This document shows positions 45,490 to 54,959 of a stretch of 64,000 bases of DNA, piece after piece. The position numbers and the translations under genes were made by a program. Source of the stretch: Gimesia alba (GTDB taxonomy: Bacteria > Planctomycetota > Planctomycetia > Planctomycetales > Planctomycetaceae); the NCBI RefSeq assembly GCF_007744675.1, contig NZ_CP036269.1, positions 6,561,046 to 6,625,045 on the forward strand. The letters are read 5' to 3'. Numbering within the stretch: position 1 is the stretch's first letter; the number at the start of each line of letters is the position of its first letter. Below the pieces are notes generated by a model that saw only the letters and a program-made list of their open reading frames with translations, was not told the DNA's origin and made no database searches.

Positions 45490-46983
45490 ATGGCTGACTA
45501 TCTGGCAATCAATTGGGGAAAAACCGGACTCTCTGGAGTCGAAGCACACGTGAGCAGTTCTGCTGTTTCCGTTAAGCGTTCGTTTCAGATCGCCTGGCCG
45601 GACGAGTTGCATCCGGCTCGAGATCCGATTTCCGCCGGCAGCTGGTTGAAAAACGAATTCTCCCGATTAAAAATCGCCAGCAAGCAGATCCTAATCTCGT
45701 TTCCCCGCCACGATTCCACAATTCGTCTGATCGAAATCCCAGACGTACCGCTGGAAGAAGTTCCTGAGATCGTCCGATTTCAAACTGCGACCAAATCGTC
45801 GGTACCACTCGGACAGCTGATGCTCGACTATCTGTTATTGCCAGCACAGGAAGGCAAAACAACACGGGACGTACTTGTGGCCAGCATCTCCAAAGACTTG
45901 CATCAACAAGCCATGAAAACATTTCAGTCGTTGGGTATGGAAATCGTTTCTACAGGAGTCAGTTCACTGGCAGCAGCAGAATGGGTCTCTCATCTCGACG
46001 TTGACCTTGCGAATCTGGATGTTCCCACACTGATCGTCAATCAAATCGATCACTATCTGGAACTCTCTTTGATCAGCAAATACCAGTTACTCTTTTCGCA
46101 TTCGACATCAATCACCTCGGGAGATCAGGCAGCCATCGAGTCGGCAATCCAGACAGAAATCAATCGATTTCTTCTCGCCCGCAGTGCTCAGCTTGGCGGT
46201 CATAATATCGAACTCGTCTTTCTGATTGGAGATCCATTAGCTCTTCAGGACTTTGCAACAACTCAAGGTGAGCGTCTACACTGTCGCGTGGAAGTAATTG
46301 ACCCACTCTTACAGATCAAGACTGGCACTGGGGATGTTTCTGCTTTGGAATCTCCGGGCGTTTTAGCCGGTCCACTGGGAATGCTATACTCACAGAGCCA
46401 GAAGAGACTGGAGACTGTCGACTTTTTACATCCGCATAAAGCGGAAGAAAAACCGGACCGCCGTAAACTTCAAATTGGTCTGGGAGTGGCCGGCGTCGCT
46501 TTGATTCTGCTCACAGCGATGTTTTTGACTCAGCGTAGTGTTAGCGATCTGGATGACCAGATTGCCGAACGACAGAAAGTGCAGAAAGACCTGGATGAAT
46601 TTCTCAAACGAGGCCAACCGACACTGGAGTCAGTAGCGTTGATCGATGAATGGGAAAACTCAAATTCCAAAGCATTAAAAGTCATGCAGGAATTAGATAC
46701 CGTACTCCCGGGCACCGATCGAATTTATCTGGGCGAACTGGATGTCACTCGTTCGGCCGGTCAATCCATCAGTCGGCTCAGAGCAACGGGTCATGCCAAA
46801 GATGATCTTGATGTCAGAGACCTCAATCAACAGTTATCCAATCATAATTATCGGGTTCACCCCAAACGAAGTAATAATACAACCATGGATACATCGTATC
46901 CAGTCCCCTTTGAGATCGATGCAGAACGATTACCCGCGAAAGCGGAACCCCCTCAGAAACCTGCTACTGAAAAAAACAAATAA
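45490..46983 (+). CDS. gspL: T2SS assembly protein GspL (PilM/PilN-like)
   Basis: 497 residues. The cytoplasmic part (about 1-325) is an actin-like GspL/PilM fold (LAINWGKTGLSGVEAHVSSSAV, LISFPRHDSTIRLIEIPDVPLEEVPEIVRFQ). A membrane segment is near 331-349 (LGVAGVALILLTAMFLTQ), followed by a coiled helix and a PilN-like ferredoxin-type domain. GspL binds GspE and GspM. The ATG at 45490 is chosen by the family N-terminus; the TTG at 45448 adds 14 residues. It begins 60 bp after gspK. Confidence 0.85.
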   Translation: MADYLAINWGKTGLSGVEAHVSSSAVSVKRSFQIAWPDELHPARDPISAGSWLKNEFSRLKIASKQILISFPRHDSTIRLIEIPDVPLEEVPEIVRFQTATKSSVPLGQLMLDYLLLPAQEGKTTRDVLVASISKDLHQQAMKTFQSLGMEIVSTGVSSLAAAEWVSHLDVDLANLDVPTLIVNQIDHYLELSLISKYQLLFSHSTSITSGDQAAIESAIQTEINRFLLARSAQLGGHNIELVFLIGDPLALQDFATTQGERLHCRVEVIDPLLQIKTGTGDVSALESPGVLAGPLGMLYSQSQKRLETVDFLHPHKAEEKPDRRKLQIGLGVAGVALILLTAMFLTQRSVSDLDDQIAERQKVQKDLDEFLKRGQPTLESVALIDEWENSNSKALKVMQELDTVLPGTDRIYLGELDVTRSAGQSISRLRATGHAKDDLDVRDLNQQLSNHNYRVHPKRSNNTTMDTSYPVPFEIDAERLPAKAEPPQKPATEKNK

Positions 46984-47049
46984 TGGTAGGCTCTTGGATG
47001 ATGAATCTGTTTAAGTTGTATTTATTTTATTGAGTTGAATGTTTGAACG

Positions 47050-48948
47050 ATGCAAAAACGAGAAAAAATACTGGCAGCGGTTTTTGGAGCCGTGATTGTG
47101 ATCTGGTTGGGGATGCCCGTCATCGACAGCACCTTTATCGAACCAGTGGAATCACGTAAAAATCAGCTGAAAGCATTGAATCAACAGATTGATCAGAAAG
47201 AACAGAAAGAGCTGGAACTTCTCCGGTCCGCCAAACAGCTGGGGAACTGGGTTGCACACAGTTTGCCGCCCGATGAACACGATGCACAGCGGCTGTATCT
47301 GGAATGGTTGAATGACCTGGCAGAACTTTCCGGAGTTTCCAATTTGAAACTCTCACCGGGGCGTCGTATTCGCGAAGGCAAAACATACATCGCGATCCAG
47401 GTCTCACTCGAAGGGTCTGCGACATACGAGCAACTGTGCCGATTTCTCTTACACTTCTATCAGGCAGATCTGCAACAGAACATTATCGGACTGAAGTTGA
47501 ATAGCACGGGCACCGGCAAGTCCGATCAACTCGAAGTCAAACTCACTGCTGAAGGGCTGGCATTAACGAAAGCCAAGCCGCGTGAGCAACTGTTTCCCCG
47601 CGCAAAGTTAGCTTCAAATTTAAACTTCGATGAAACGAAAATAAAAGTTCAGGACACGATTGATTTTCCCAAGCAAACACCGTTTCGGATTCGCATCGAT
47701 CAGGAATTTCTGACCGTCAGCGAGATCGCCGGGGATACCTGGACCATCGTTCGGGGTGCCGATCTAACGGTGCCTGCCCGCTATGAAACGGGGACTCCTG
47801 TTGAACTGGCTCCTTTGAACCAGTTTTCAGAAGGCAACACAAAGCTACAACAGCCGATTACGGAAGACGCACAGTTGATCAAAGTTCTCAGTACCAAATA
47901 TTTTCCTTTAGGCCAGAGCTTCCTTGTCAAAATTGATCAGGAATTCCTGAATGTAATAAACCATGCTGGAGGAGACTGGACGGTTCAACGCGGCATGCTC
48001 GACAGCAAACCGGCTGCTCATAAAAAAGGTGCCACGATTACACAGGCGCCCCAATATTTACAGACTGTCTTTGATTATGGTTTAGTGGCGGCATCCAGCC
48101 CGTTTGCCAAACCAGTTCCCGATAAAGTCTACAAACTGGAGCTAAAGGACATTTCCGATCAGACTGTCGTCAGAGGGAATACTCTGGATCTCGCGCTGAC
48201 TTTACAGGGGGTGAATCCTGGATTAAAAGCTCCCGTACTCTCTGTTATAGCGGAGCTGCCCAGCCTGGTGGCCGAATCAGGTAAGTTAAAGTGGACCCCA
48301 ACAAAAGAACAGAAGCCGGGCGTGTATCCGGTGATCGTGACTGCCACTCAAGGAGAACAGAGCGTTGAAAAACTGTTCCAAATCGAATTCCTGGAAAATA
48401 ATACGCCTCCCCAAATTGAAGTTGTCACGTCGGCGACCGCCTATCAGACACAACCAATGTCTCTGATTGTAAAAGCGACAGACGCCGACCTCCCACCACA
48501 AAAACTCAACTTTTCGTTAGGTCCCGGTGCTCCTGACGGTGTCAGCATCAATTCAGAAACAGGCGAACTCACATGGACTCCCCCGGTTTCCATGGAACTG
48601 AAGGAGTATCCGATTACCGTAACGGTTTCTGATTCAGGAACCCCGCCCGTTTCCTCATCAAAGCAGATTAGTATCAAAGTCGCATTGGATGATGCGTTCT
48701 TTACATTCCTGACAGGTAGCATCGACATCGATGGTAAAAAAGTCGCCTGGCTTCGTAATCGAGCCACCAATCAGAAACAGGAAGTACAAACGGGCGATAA
48801 AATCAACGTGGCTGAAATTCAAGCTGTTGTGAAAGCGATAACAGAGAAACATCTCATTCTGGAAATCGACGGCAAACAGTGGATGCTCTCACTGGGAGAA
48901 AATTTCAGATCCCTGCGAAACCTGACGGGAGTTCCTGTGTTGAATTAG
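47050..48948 (+). CDS. Composite GspM/PilO-like protein with internal repeats, Ig-like domains and a GspC/PilP-like C-terminus
   Basis: 632 residues. Layout: one membrane anchor (about 8-26), a coiled coil (about 35-60), a PilO/GspM-like domain to about 185, two copies of a unit of about 50 residues (near 205-255 with IRIDQEFLTVSEIAGDTWTI and 280-335 with VKIDQEFLNVINHAGGDWTV), two cadherin/putative-Ig (He_PIG-like) domains (about 360-545), and a C-terminal region (about 545-632) with the GDKINVAEIQAVVKAI pattern seen in PilP/GspC periplasmic domains. It takes the gspM place in the locus. No separate gspC gene is present, which supports the fusion idea. The GspC resemblance is by eye only. 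Confidence 0.7.
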   Translation: MQKREKILAAVFGAVIVIWLGMPVIDSTFIEPVESRKNQLKALNQQIDQKEQKELELLRSAKQLGNWVAHSLPPDEHDAQRLYLEWLNDLAELSGVSNLKLSPGRRIREGKTYIAIQVSLEGSATYEQLCRFLLHFYQADLQQNIIGLKLNSTGTGKSDQLEVKLTAEGLALTKAKPREQLFPRAKLASNLNFDETKIKVQDTIDFPKQTPFRIRIDQEFLTVSEIAGDTWTIVRGADLTVPARYETGTPVELAPLNQFSEGNTKLQQPITEDAQLIKVLSTKYFPLGQSFLVKIDQEFLNVINHAGGDWTVQRGMLDSKPAAHKKGATITQAPQYLQTVFDYGLVAASSPFAKPVPDKVYKLELKDISDQTVVRGNTLDLALTLQGVNPGLKAPVLSVIAELPSLVAESGKLKWTPTKEQKPGVYPVIVTATQGEQSVEKLFQIEFLENNTPPQIEVVTSATAYQTQPMSLIVKATDADLPPQKLNFSLGPGAPDGVSINSETGELTWTPPVSMELKEYPITVTVSDSGTPPVSSSKQISIKVALDDAFFTFLTGSIDIDGKKVAWLRNRATNQKQEVQTGDKINVAEIQAVVKAITEKHLILEIDGKQWMLSLGENFRSLRNLTGVPVLN

Positions 48949-49315
48949 CGTCTCTCTTTTCACAGTTCTAAAGGGATTATTACATCCTCTTTCTCCAATT
49001 CATCCTTCCTATCCCCAAGCACCTGCCTGCCCTATCCTGTTAATCAAGTCACCTCAGAAGCCGGCTTCAATGAAGTCTTCGGCTGAATTAGATCGTGCGC
49101 ATCCCCTTTATAAATAACAGGTTATCGACATTAGTCATCCTCGAAAAAACTCGTTTTTTCTTTGCAAATCTAAAACCTTTGTTCAACAAAAATGTCAAAC
49201 TTTGCCGATATTAACGATTGTAGGGATTCTGTCGGAGAAGATCTCGCTTGAGATACGTCCACACTCCTTGGCTTCAATTCCTGAATTTAACTCCTGATAT
49301 CAATGGGGTGAAACG
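48949..49315. promoter_or_regulatory. Upstream region of gspD with two perfect dyads
   Basis: About 370 bp before the TTG start of gspD, long compared with other gaps in the locus. It contains the 12-bp palindrome GAAGCCGGCTTC (49057-49068, within a larger fold ending in CGGCT near 49085) and an 18-bp dyad GAAAAAAC-TC-GTTTTTTC (49143-49160). The latter could be a terminator for the upstream genes or a binding site, and it suggests that gspD has its own promoter. Confidence 0.4.
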
Positions 49316-52300
49316 TTGTTGTCTTTTAAACGATTAACCAGAACTGTTTCCAGGCAATTGCGGTGTCTGCTGGCAATGCTCATGCTGTGCGGACCTACAA
49401 TTTCTGCTTACGCCGATAGCAAACCCGGCTTTTGGAGCCGCCTGCGTAAGTCGTCCGATACGCAGGTGCCAGCAAACCAGACCAGTTCAAATGTGGGAAA
49501 TCGAAATCAAAACCAGCCTGCAGCTCAGATCAAACATAACTTGAAGCAAACCAATGAAGTCGCTGACATTTCATTAAATCACGTTCAGGCAACCTGGGAA
49601 AAGGTCCTGACACAGGTTGCAGAACAGAGTCAATTAACGCTGGTCATGGATGTGGTCCCCAAAGGCTTTTTTTCACGCATTGATAAAAGATCACACTCGC
49701 TGAAAGAAACATTTCAGATATTAAATCGTGATCTCGAGCCAAAGGGGTTTCGATTACTTCAAAAAGATCAATTCTTAATTGTTCTCGATCTTCGCCAGGC
49801 CAAACCAAGATATGTACGGGCTACCGTTCAGACAAGCGGTAAACAGCATCGAGAAGTAGAAGAGAAAAAACAGACTGTCAGACAAGTCGAATATGTGGAA
49901 CAGGCTGAGCATTCTGAACCGCCCGTCAAACAAGCTGATGTTCCGGCAACCTTTGAACAGAGTGCGCGTCAGCTACCACAACAACCGTCAAAACCACAAT
50001 TGACTCTTTTTGCAGTTCGACCACGTACCTTAAACAGTACCGAAATCCTGCGGCTGTTTTATCATGCGTTTGAATCACGCGCAGAATTGCAGGGAGAAGG
50101 CCCGAATGGCCTGCCGGGAGTCGCTGTTTACTCTCAAAATCAAAAAAGTCTGACTGATGATCAGACAAACGAGTCGCTCAATATCGTAGAAGCACAAGTT
50201 GAATTTCGTGTCGGACTCGACAAACAAAATAATGAATTGATATTCGAAGCTGCGGCATCCAAAGCACGTGCTTTAAAAACAACCGTGATGAAACTGGATC
50301 AGGCTGCCAGCGGAAAAGTAGAATCGATTCAACTGGTAACCGGTTCCGCTCAGATTGGTCAGGTCGCCCAGACACTCCACAAACAGACCAGCGCAGTAAG
50401 CAATCGCCGTAGTCCTCAACAGGGCTTATCAGTCAATACTTATTCCAACCGTCGTCTTCCCTCGCGACATCAACAGATTGATCGCCTCAGACAGCGTGTT
50501 GATCAAGTCGCCTTCGATGATGCACAGCCTGGAAATAGAGTACAAAATCCACAACAGCCTCAACCTGCAGAAAAACCAACCGAAGGCGTCAAACAACCCT
50601 CTCTGCCGGAGTTATTACAGGATTTGAGTGGCAATGTGAATATTGAGAGTGTGCCTGATCTGGGTGTGCTCATCCTGCGTGGTAAAGATGAAGATGTCAA
50701 TGCGTTGATGAAAATCATCAAAGAACTGGAGAAATTGAGCGAGGGAACGCGACCTGACATCCATTTATTAAACTTGCGTCACGTGAACTCAACGGCACTC
50801 GCTGATCTATTGAATGGGGTTTACGAAGACCTCGTGAAACTGCGCGCCATCCAGGGACAGATTCAGAAAATCAAAATCATTCCTCTGGTCAAACCGAATG
50901 CGCTGCTGATTCTGGCCCCCGATACCGATATGCCTTCGATTCTCAAATTAGCGGAAGAATTGGATCAGCCAGTAAATCCGCAGACCGAGTTTGGCGTATT
51001 TGAGTTGAAAAGTGCCAGTGCCAGCCAGGTCGCAACCACATTAACAGATTTTTACAACGAACGTGGCGGACTGGGAACACGGGTGATTGTTTCTGCCAAC
51101 ATTCGAACGAACTCGATCATCGTCCAGGCACAACCACGGGATATGCAGGAAGTGGCAGCTCTGATTCAAAAAATTGACCAGGACCAATCTCAGGCAGTCA
51201 GTCGCGTCAAGATCTTCCCGTTAACGAATGCCATCGCCGCCGATCTGGCGGAGACTTTGAATTCCACACTACAAAGCGTGTTGAATCCTGCGGCGGCACA
51301 GACCTCGGGCTTAGGGACTAATATTGGTGGTGCCGGCGGAGAAGCGGCCCAACAGTTACAAGAAGCACGGTCTGTCGTTCTGGAATACCTTGCTCAGGAA
51401 GGAACTCAAAGCCGGGTGCTCCGATCTGGTCTATTAGCCGACATTCGTGTCATTGCAGACCCTCGTGCGAACTCTCTGGTTGTGACTGCTCCCAAAGACA
51501 GCCTGGAACTGATTGGTGCGTTAATTAAACAATTTGATCAACGAGTCTCAACGGTCGCAGAGCTCAAAGTATTCACCTTAAAAAATGCAGACGCGCAATC
51601 GATGGTCACATTACTCCAAGCTACGTTTTCTCCCGAAAACCAACAGACAGATTTGGGGATTCAAATTGCCGGAGTGAATGATGCAAACAGTAATCTGATC
51701 CCGTTGAATTTTACCGTGGATCGTCGCACCAACTCTGTTGTTGCCCAAGGGGGCGCGGATGCACTCCAGATCGTCGAAGCGATTCTGCTCAAACTGGATG
51801 GCGCCGATAGCCGCAAACGGGAAACGACGGTAATTCAACTAAAAAACACCCCCGTCGCGGATGTCTCGGAAGCCATCAATGAGTTCCTCGACACACAACG
51901 TTCGCTGATTGCGCAAGATCCGGACCTGATCAGTAGCTTCGAATTACTCGAACGGGAAGTGATTGTTGTTCCTGAACCAATCAACAATAATTTGATCATC
52001 AGTGCCACTCCACGCTTTTTTGAAGAGATTTCCAATCTGGTCAAAAATTTAGACAAGGAAGCGCCTCAGGTCATCATCCAGGCTCTGATTGTTGAAGTGG
52101 AACTGGATAACGATGATGAATTTGGGGTCGAACTCGGGATTCAGGATTCACTACTCTTTAACCGAAGTATTATTGACAATGTATTAACGGTACAGCAAAC
52201 CGTCACCGGACAGAACAACGTCACACAAACCAATCAGACGATTGTGTCACAAGAAGCCACTCCCGGGTTTCTGTTTAACAGCATCAACCCGCTAGGAACG

Positions 52301-53281
52301 AACAATACCAACAACGTTGGTAATACCGCAGGGCAGGCACTGAGTAACTTTTCACTGCAGCGCGGGAACAGCGACCTCGGCTTCGGGGGCTTGGTGCTTT
52401 CCGCCAGTTCCGAATCGGTCAGTATTCTGATTCGCGCTCTGGCAGCCAAGCGGAACGTGCATATTTTGAGTCGTCCGCAGATTCGAACAGTGGATAATGT
52501 GACAGCCCAGATCCAGGTCGGTCAGATTGTTCCCGTTGTCAATGGTGTATCGGTGACTGCCGTCGGTTCTGCCAATCCTGTGATCGAACAGTCAGAAGCC
52601 GGGATTATTCTGACGGTCACCCCCCGTATCAGTCCTGATGGCAATATCGTGATGGAGACGCAGGCTGAGAAAAGTGATTTCAATGGTCAAAGCGTTCCCA
52701 TCTTCACTGATGCTACTACAGGGAACGTTGTGGAATCTCCGATCAAGAATATCACTCAGGTTCAAACGACGGTCAGTGTTCCCAACGGTCAAACGGTTGT
52801 ACTGGGGGGAATGATTACGGAATCTGATACGACCATCGAGCGTAAAGTTCCCTGGCTGGGTGACATTCCACTCGTGGGAATTCCTTTCCGCTATGACTAC
52901 ACTTCAACGCGTCGGAAAGAATTGCTGGTGTTCCTGACACCACGCATCATTCGAAACGACGCCGATTCTGAATTCATTAAACAGGTCGAAGCAGAACGAA
53001 TTCATCTGCAGGTTGAGAAAGCAGAAGAGATGCAGGGACCTATTTTTGCGGTCCCTCCGGGAGAACCAGAGTTTGTCCCTGAAGGAGATGGGATGCTGGA
53101 AGCAATTCCGACCACCGTAATGCCACAAACGAATCTGAATCCGGAGATCATGTCCGATCCGAATTTGGAAGGAGCAATTCAGCAAATCAATTACGAGACA
53201 CAACAACCCGTTCGTTCTCCGAAAAAACCGGTTAAACAAAAGCGATTTCAAGCGAAATTTCCTTATTGGGGACGAGACTAA
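49316..53281 (+). CDS. gspD: Type II secretion secretin GspD (TTG start)
   Basis: Outer-membrane secretin of 1321 residues, far longer than the usual about 650. A signal peptide (LLSFKRLTRTVSRQLRCLLAM...) begins at TTG 49316, with GGGGTGA about 7 nt upstream; no in-frame ATG with an SD lies nearby. An N0 domain (about 80-165) is followed by many NolW-type N-domain repeats (about 420-915). The secretin pore domain (about 918-1208) has IIQALIVEVELDNDDEFGVE, VSILIRALAAKRNVHILSRP, QTVVLGGMI and RRKELLVFLTPRII. A Pro-rich tail follows. It probably forms the outer pore for exported enzymes. Confidence 0.95.
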   Translation: MLSFKRLTRTVSRQLRCLLAMLMLCGPTISAYADSKPGFWSRLRKSSDTQVPANQTSSNVGNRNQNQPAAQIKHNLKQTNEVADISLNHVQATWEKVLTQVAEQSQLTLVMDVVPKGFFSRIDKRSHSLKETFQILNRDLEPKGFRLLQKDQFLIVLDLRQAKPRYVRATVQTSGKQHREVEEKKQTVRQVEYVEQAEHSEPPVKQADVPATFEQSARQLPQQPSKPQLTLFAVRPRTLNSTEILRLFYHAFESRAELQGEGPNGLPGVAVYSQNQKSLTDDQTNESLNIVEAQVEFRVGLDKQNNELIFEAAASKARALKTTVMKLDQAASGKVESIQLVTGSAQIGQVAQTLHKQTSAVSNRRSPQQGLSVNTYSNRRLPSRHQQIDRLRQRVDQVAFDDAQPGNRVQNPQQPQPAEKPTEGVKQPSLPELLQDLSGNVNIESVPDLGVLILRGKDEDVNALMKIIKELEKLSEGTRPDIHLLNLRHVNSTALADLLNGVYEDLVKLRAIQGQIQKIKIIPLVKPNALLILAPDTDMPSILKLAEELDQPVNPQTEFGVFELKSASASQVATTLTDFYNERGGLGTRVIVSANIRTNSIIVQAQPRDMQEVAALIQKIDQDQSQAVSRVKIFPLTNAIAADLAETLNSTLQSVLNPAAAQTSGLGTNIGGAGGEAAQQLQEARSVVLEYLAQEGTQSRVLRSGLLADIRVIADPRANSLVVTAPKDSLELIGALIKQFDQRVSTVAELKVFTLKNADAQSMVTLLQATFSPENQQTDLGIQIAGVNDANSNLIPLNFTVDRRTNSVVAQGGADALQIVEAILLKLDGADSRKRETTVIQLKNTPVADVSEAINEFLDTQRSLIAQDPDLISSFELLEREVIVVPEPINNNLIISATPRFFEEISNLVKNLDKEAPQVIIQALIVEVELDNDDEFGVELGIQDSLLFNRSIIDNVLTVQQTVTGQNNVTQTNQTIVSQEATPGFLFNSINPLGTNNTNNVGNTAGQALSNFSLQRGNSDLGFGGLVLSASSESVSILIRALAAKRNVHILSRPQIRTVDNVTAQIQVGQIVPVVNGVSVTAVGSANPVIEQSEAGIILTVTPRISPDGNIVMETQAEKSDFNGQSVPIFTDATTGNVVESPIKNITQVQTTVSVPNGQTVVLGGMITESDTTIERKVPWLGDIPLVGIPFRYDYTSTRRKELLVFLTPRIIRNDADSEFIKQVEAERIHLQVEKAEEMQGPIFAVPPGEPEFVPEGDGMLEAIPTTVMPQTNLNPEIMSDPNLEGAIQQINYETQQPVRSPKKPVKQKRFQAKFPYWGRD

Positions 53282-53284
53282 ACA

Positions 53285-54172
53285 ATGAAACATCTGATCG
53301 TGCCTGTTCGATTTTTAGCATTGCTCTTGTTACTTTCGACATCTAATTCCGGATGTACGAGCCTGGCGTTGTCTACCTGGGATTGGAAGGGTGCCAAAAA
53401 TTTTGCTTCACCCAAAAAACCAGCCGTGGAAATAGTCGCGTTGTGGGAAGCTGCTGAAGGCAAAGGCGTAGATGGTATGCCGACGCGCGGATTTGCAGGA
53501 CAGCTCATGTTTTTTCAACATAACAACTCTTCACCCGTTTATGTAAAGGGTGAGGTCATGATCCATCTCTACGACGACCAGGGAGCCACCAGCGAACAGA
53601 ATAAACCAATCCATCAATACAAATTCGACTCAGGTGCCTGGCAGGTCCATGCAGTCGATTCAACGTTAGGCCCTGCCTATCAGGTGTTTATTCCCTACGT
53701 ACGAAAAGGAAGAGATCAGGCAGAATGTGCCTTGCGCGTGCAATTAACTCAGGAGGGTTCTGCTGACATTTATTCACGAATGATCTCCGTCAAACTGGAT
53801 GGCAAAACTCCCAAAGCGGCAGAGCAGCCTCTGGCGCAACAAAAGCCAGCCCCGAAAGAAAATGTACTCGTAGAAACCTTGGCGCGGCGGGAACAGGGAA
53901 AACGTCTGGAACTCTCTTCGGAGCTCCTGGATTCGAGAGTAAAACGTGTTACGGAACAGCAAAACGAAATCCAGCAGGTCAAAGCTGAAGTCAGCGTGCC
54001 CTCATCGGACGAACGGGACGAACGAATTCGCCGACTGGAGCAACAGCTTAGCAATCTCCTGAATGATAAAAGCCAGGCACCAGCTGAGAGAATTAACAGT
54101 CTGCTCCAGGAAAACGCACCAAAGCAATCCGCAAGTTACCGACAGTTTCGATTAAATGCCCCCAGCGAGTAA
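53285..54172 (+). CDS. Putative lipoprotein with coiled coil, downstream of gspD (pilotin candidate)
   Basis: 295 residues starting 3 bp after the gspD stop, so probably co-translated. The N-terminus MKHLIVPVRFLALLLLL-STSNSGC24 looks like a lipoprotein signal with Cys24, though the -3 residue (Asn) is unusual for a lipobox. The mature part has a beta-rich domain (about 50-180) and a C-terminal Gln/Glu-rich coiled coil (about 195-275). No family is recognised. The position after gspD suggests a secretin partner such as a pilotin, without sequence proof. Confidence 0.75.
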   Translation: MKHLIVPVRFLALLLLLSTSNSGCTSLALSTWDWKGAKNFASPKKPAVEIVALWEAAEGKGVDGMPTRGFAGQLMFFQHNNSSPVYVKGEVMIHLYDDQGATSEQNKPIHQYKFDSGAWQVHAVDSTLGPAYQVFIPYVRKGRDQAECALRVQLTQEGSADIYSRMISVKLDGKTPKAAEQPLAQQKPAPKENVLVETLARREQGKRLELSSELLDSRVKRVTEQQNEIQQVKAEVSVPSSDERDERIRRLEQQLSNLLNDKSQAPAERINSLLQENAPKQSASYRQFRLNAPSE

Positions 54173-54281
54173 GTCTTTCCCCACTTGAAAAACAGATTAT
54201 TTACTTCCACGTTTAAATGTCGATGTTATAATTAGGGACATACGGGTTCGGTCCGTTCTGGCTTCTGTTTCGGGGAAAATC

Positions 54282-54953
54282 ATGACACGCTCTATTATCA
54301 CAACTGCCTTATACCTAATAGTTTGCGCGTGTTTCACTTTTGGAATCACCGAACAAACCGAGGCACAAGTACAAACTCTATCTAGCAGTTCGTCTCAGAC
54401 TTCGGGGAACACGGGAACCACAATTGGAAATGCAAACTCGGGCAATCGTGGAACGGGAAATTCTCAGTTCGGTCTGTCAACCATGGGGACGGTGCAAAAC
54501 CTGACACCTCAGAATGGATTCATTGGCCGTTCCGACGCCGCTCAGAATTCATTCATCGGACGGAATAACGCACAAAACGCGGCTAATAATGCCGGTCAGA
54601 CGCGCAATTTTAACCGAGCCAATACTGGCGGATCTGCACAGAATCAGTTCAATGCCGGGCAAACAGGGCCGAAAGTTCCCGCCTTCCGTCCACAAATGCG
54701 CGTCGCCTTTACCGCACCACCGCTTCCACTCAGCAATGTGCAAACCTCGATGGGGAATTCGTTCGACCGGATCAAGGAACGTAATGAACAATTTCGGGGC
54801 GTACAGTTCGAAGTCAACGCTGATCGTAGTGTGACACTGCGAGGCCAGGTCGAAATAGCTGGTGCTAAGAAACTGGTCGAGTTTCTGGCAATGCTGGAAC
54901 CGGGCGTACGCAAAGTCAAGAATGAACTGACCGTTGCGACTGCCGGTAAATAG
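54282..54953 (+). CDS. Exported BON-like domain protein
   Basis: 223 residues. Signal peptide (MTRSIITTALYLIVCACFTF), a Gly/Asn/Ser/Gln-rich low-complexity region (about 35-150), and a small C-terminal BON-like domain (about 165-220: FEVNADRSVTLRGQVEIAGAK and VRKVKNELTVA). BON domains bind phospholipid membranes or other proteins. It ends 6 bp from the convergent U32 gene. Whether it belongs to the T2SS is unknown; it lies at its end. Confidence 0.75.
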   Translation: MTRSIITTALYLIVCACFTFGITEQTEAQVQTLSSSSSQTSGNTGTTIGNANSGNRGTGNSQFGLSTMGTVQNLTPQNGFIGRSDAAQNSFIGRNNAQNAANNAGQTRNFNRANTGGSAQNQFNAGQTGPKVPAFRPQMRVAFTAPPLPLSNVQTSMGNSFDRIKERNEQFRGVQFEVNADRSVTLRGQVEIAGAKKLVEFLAMLEPGVRKVKNELTVATAGK

Positions 54954-54959
54954 CATTCG

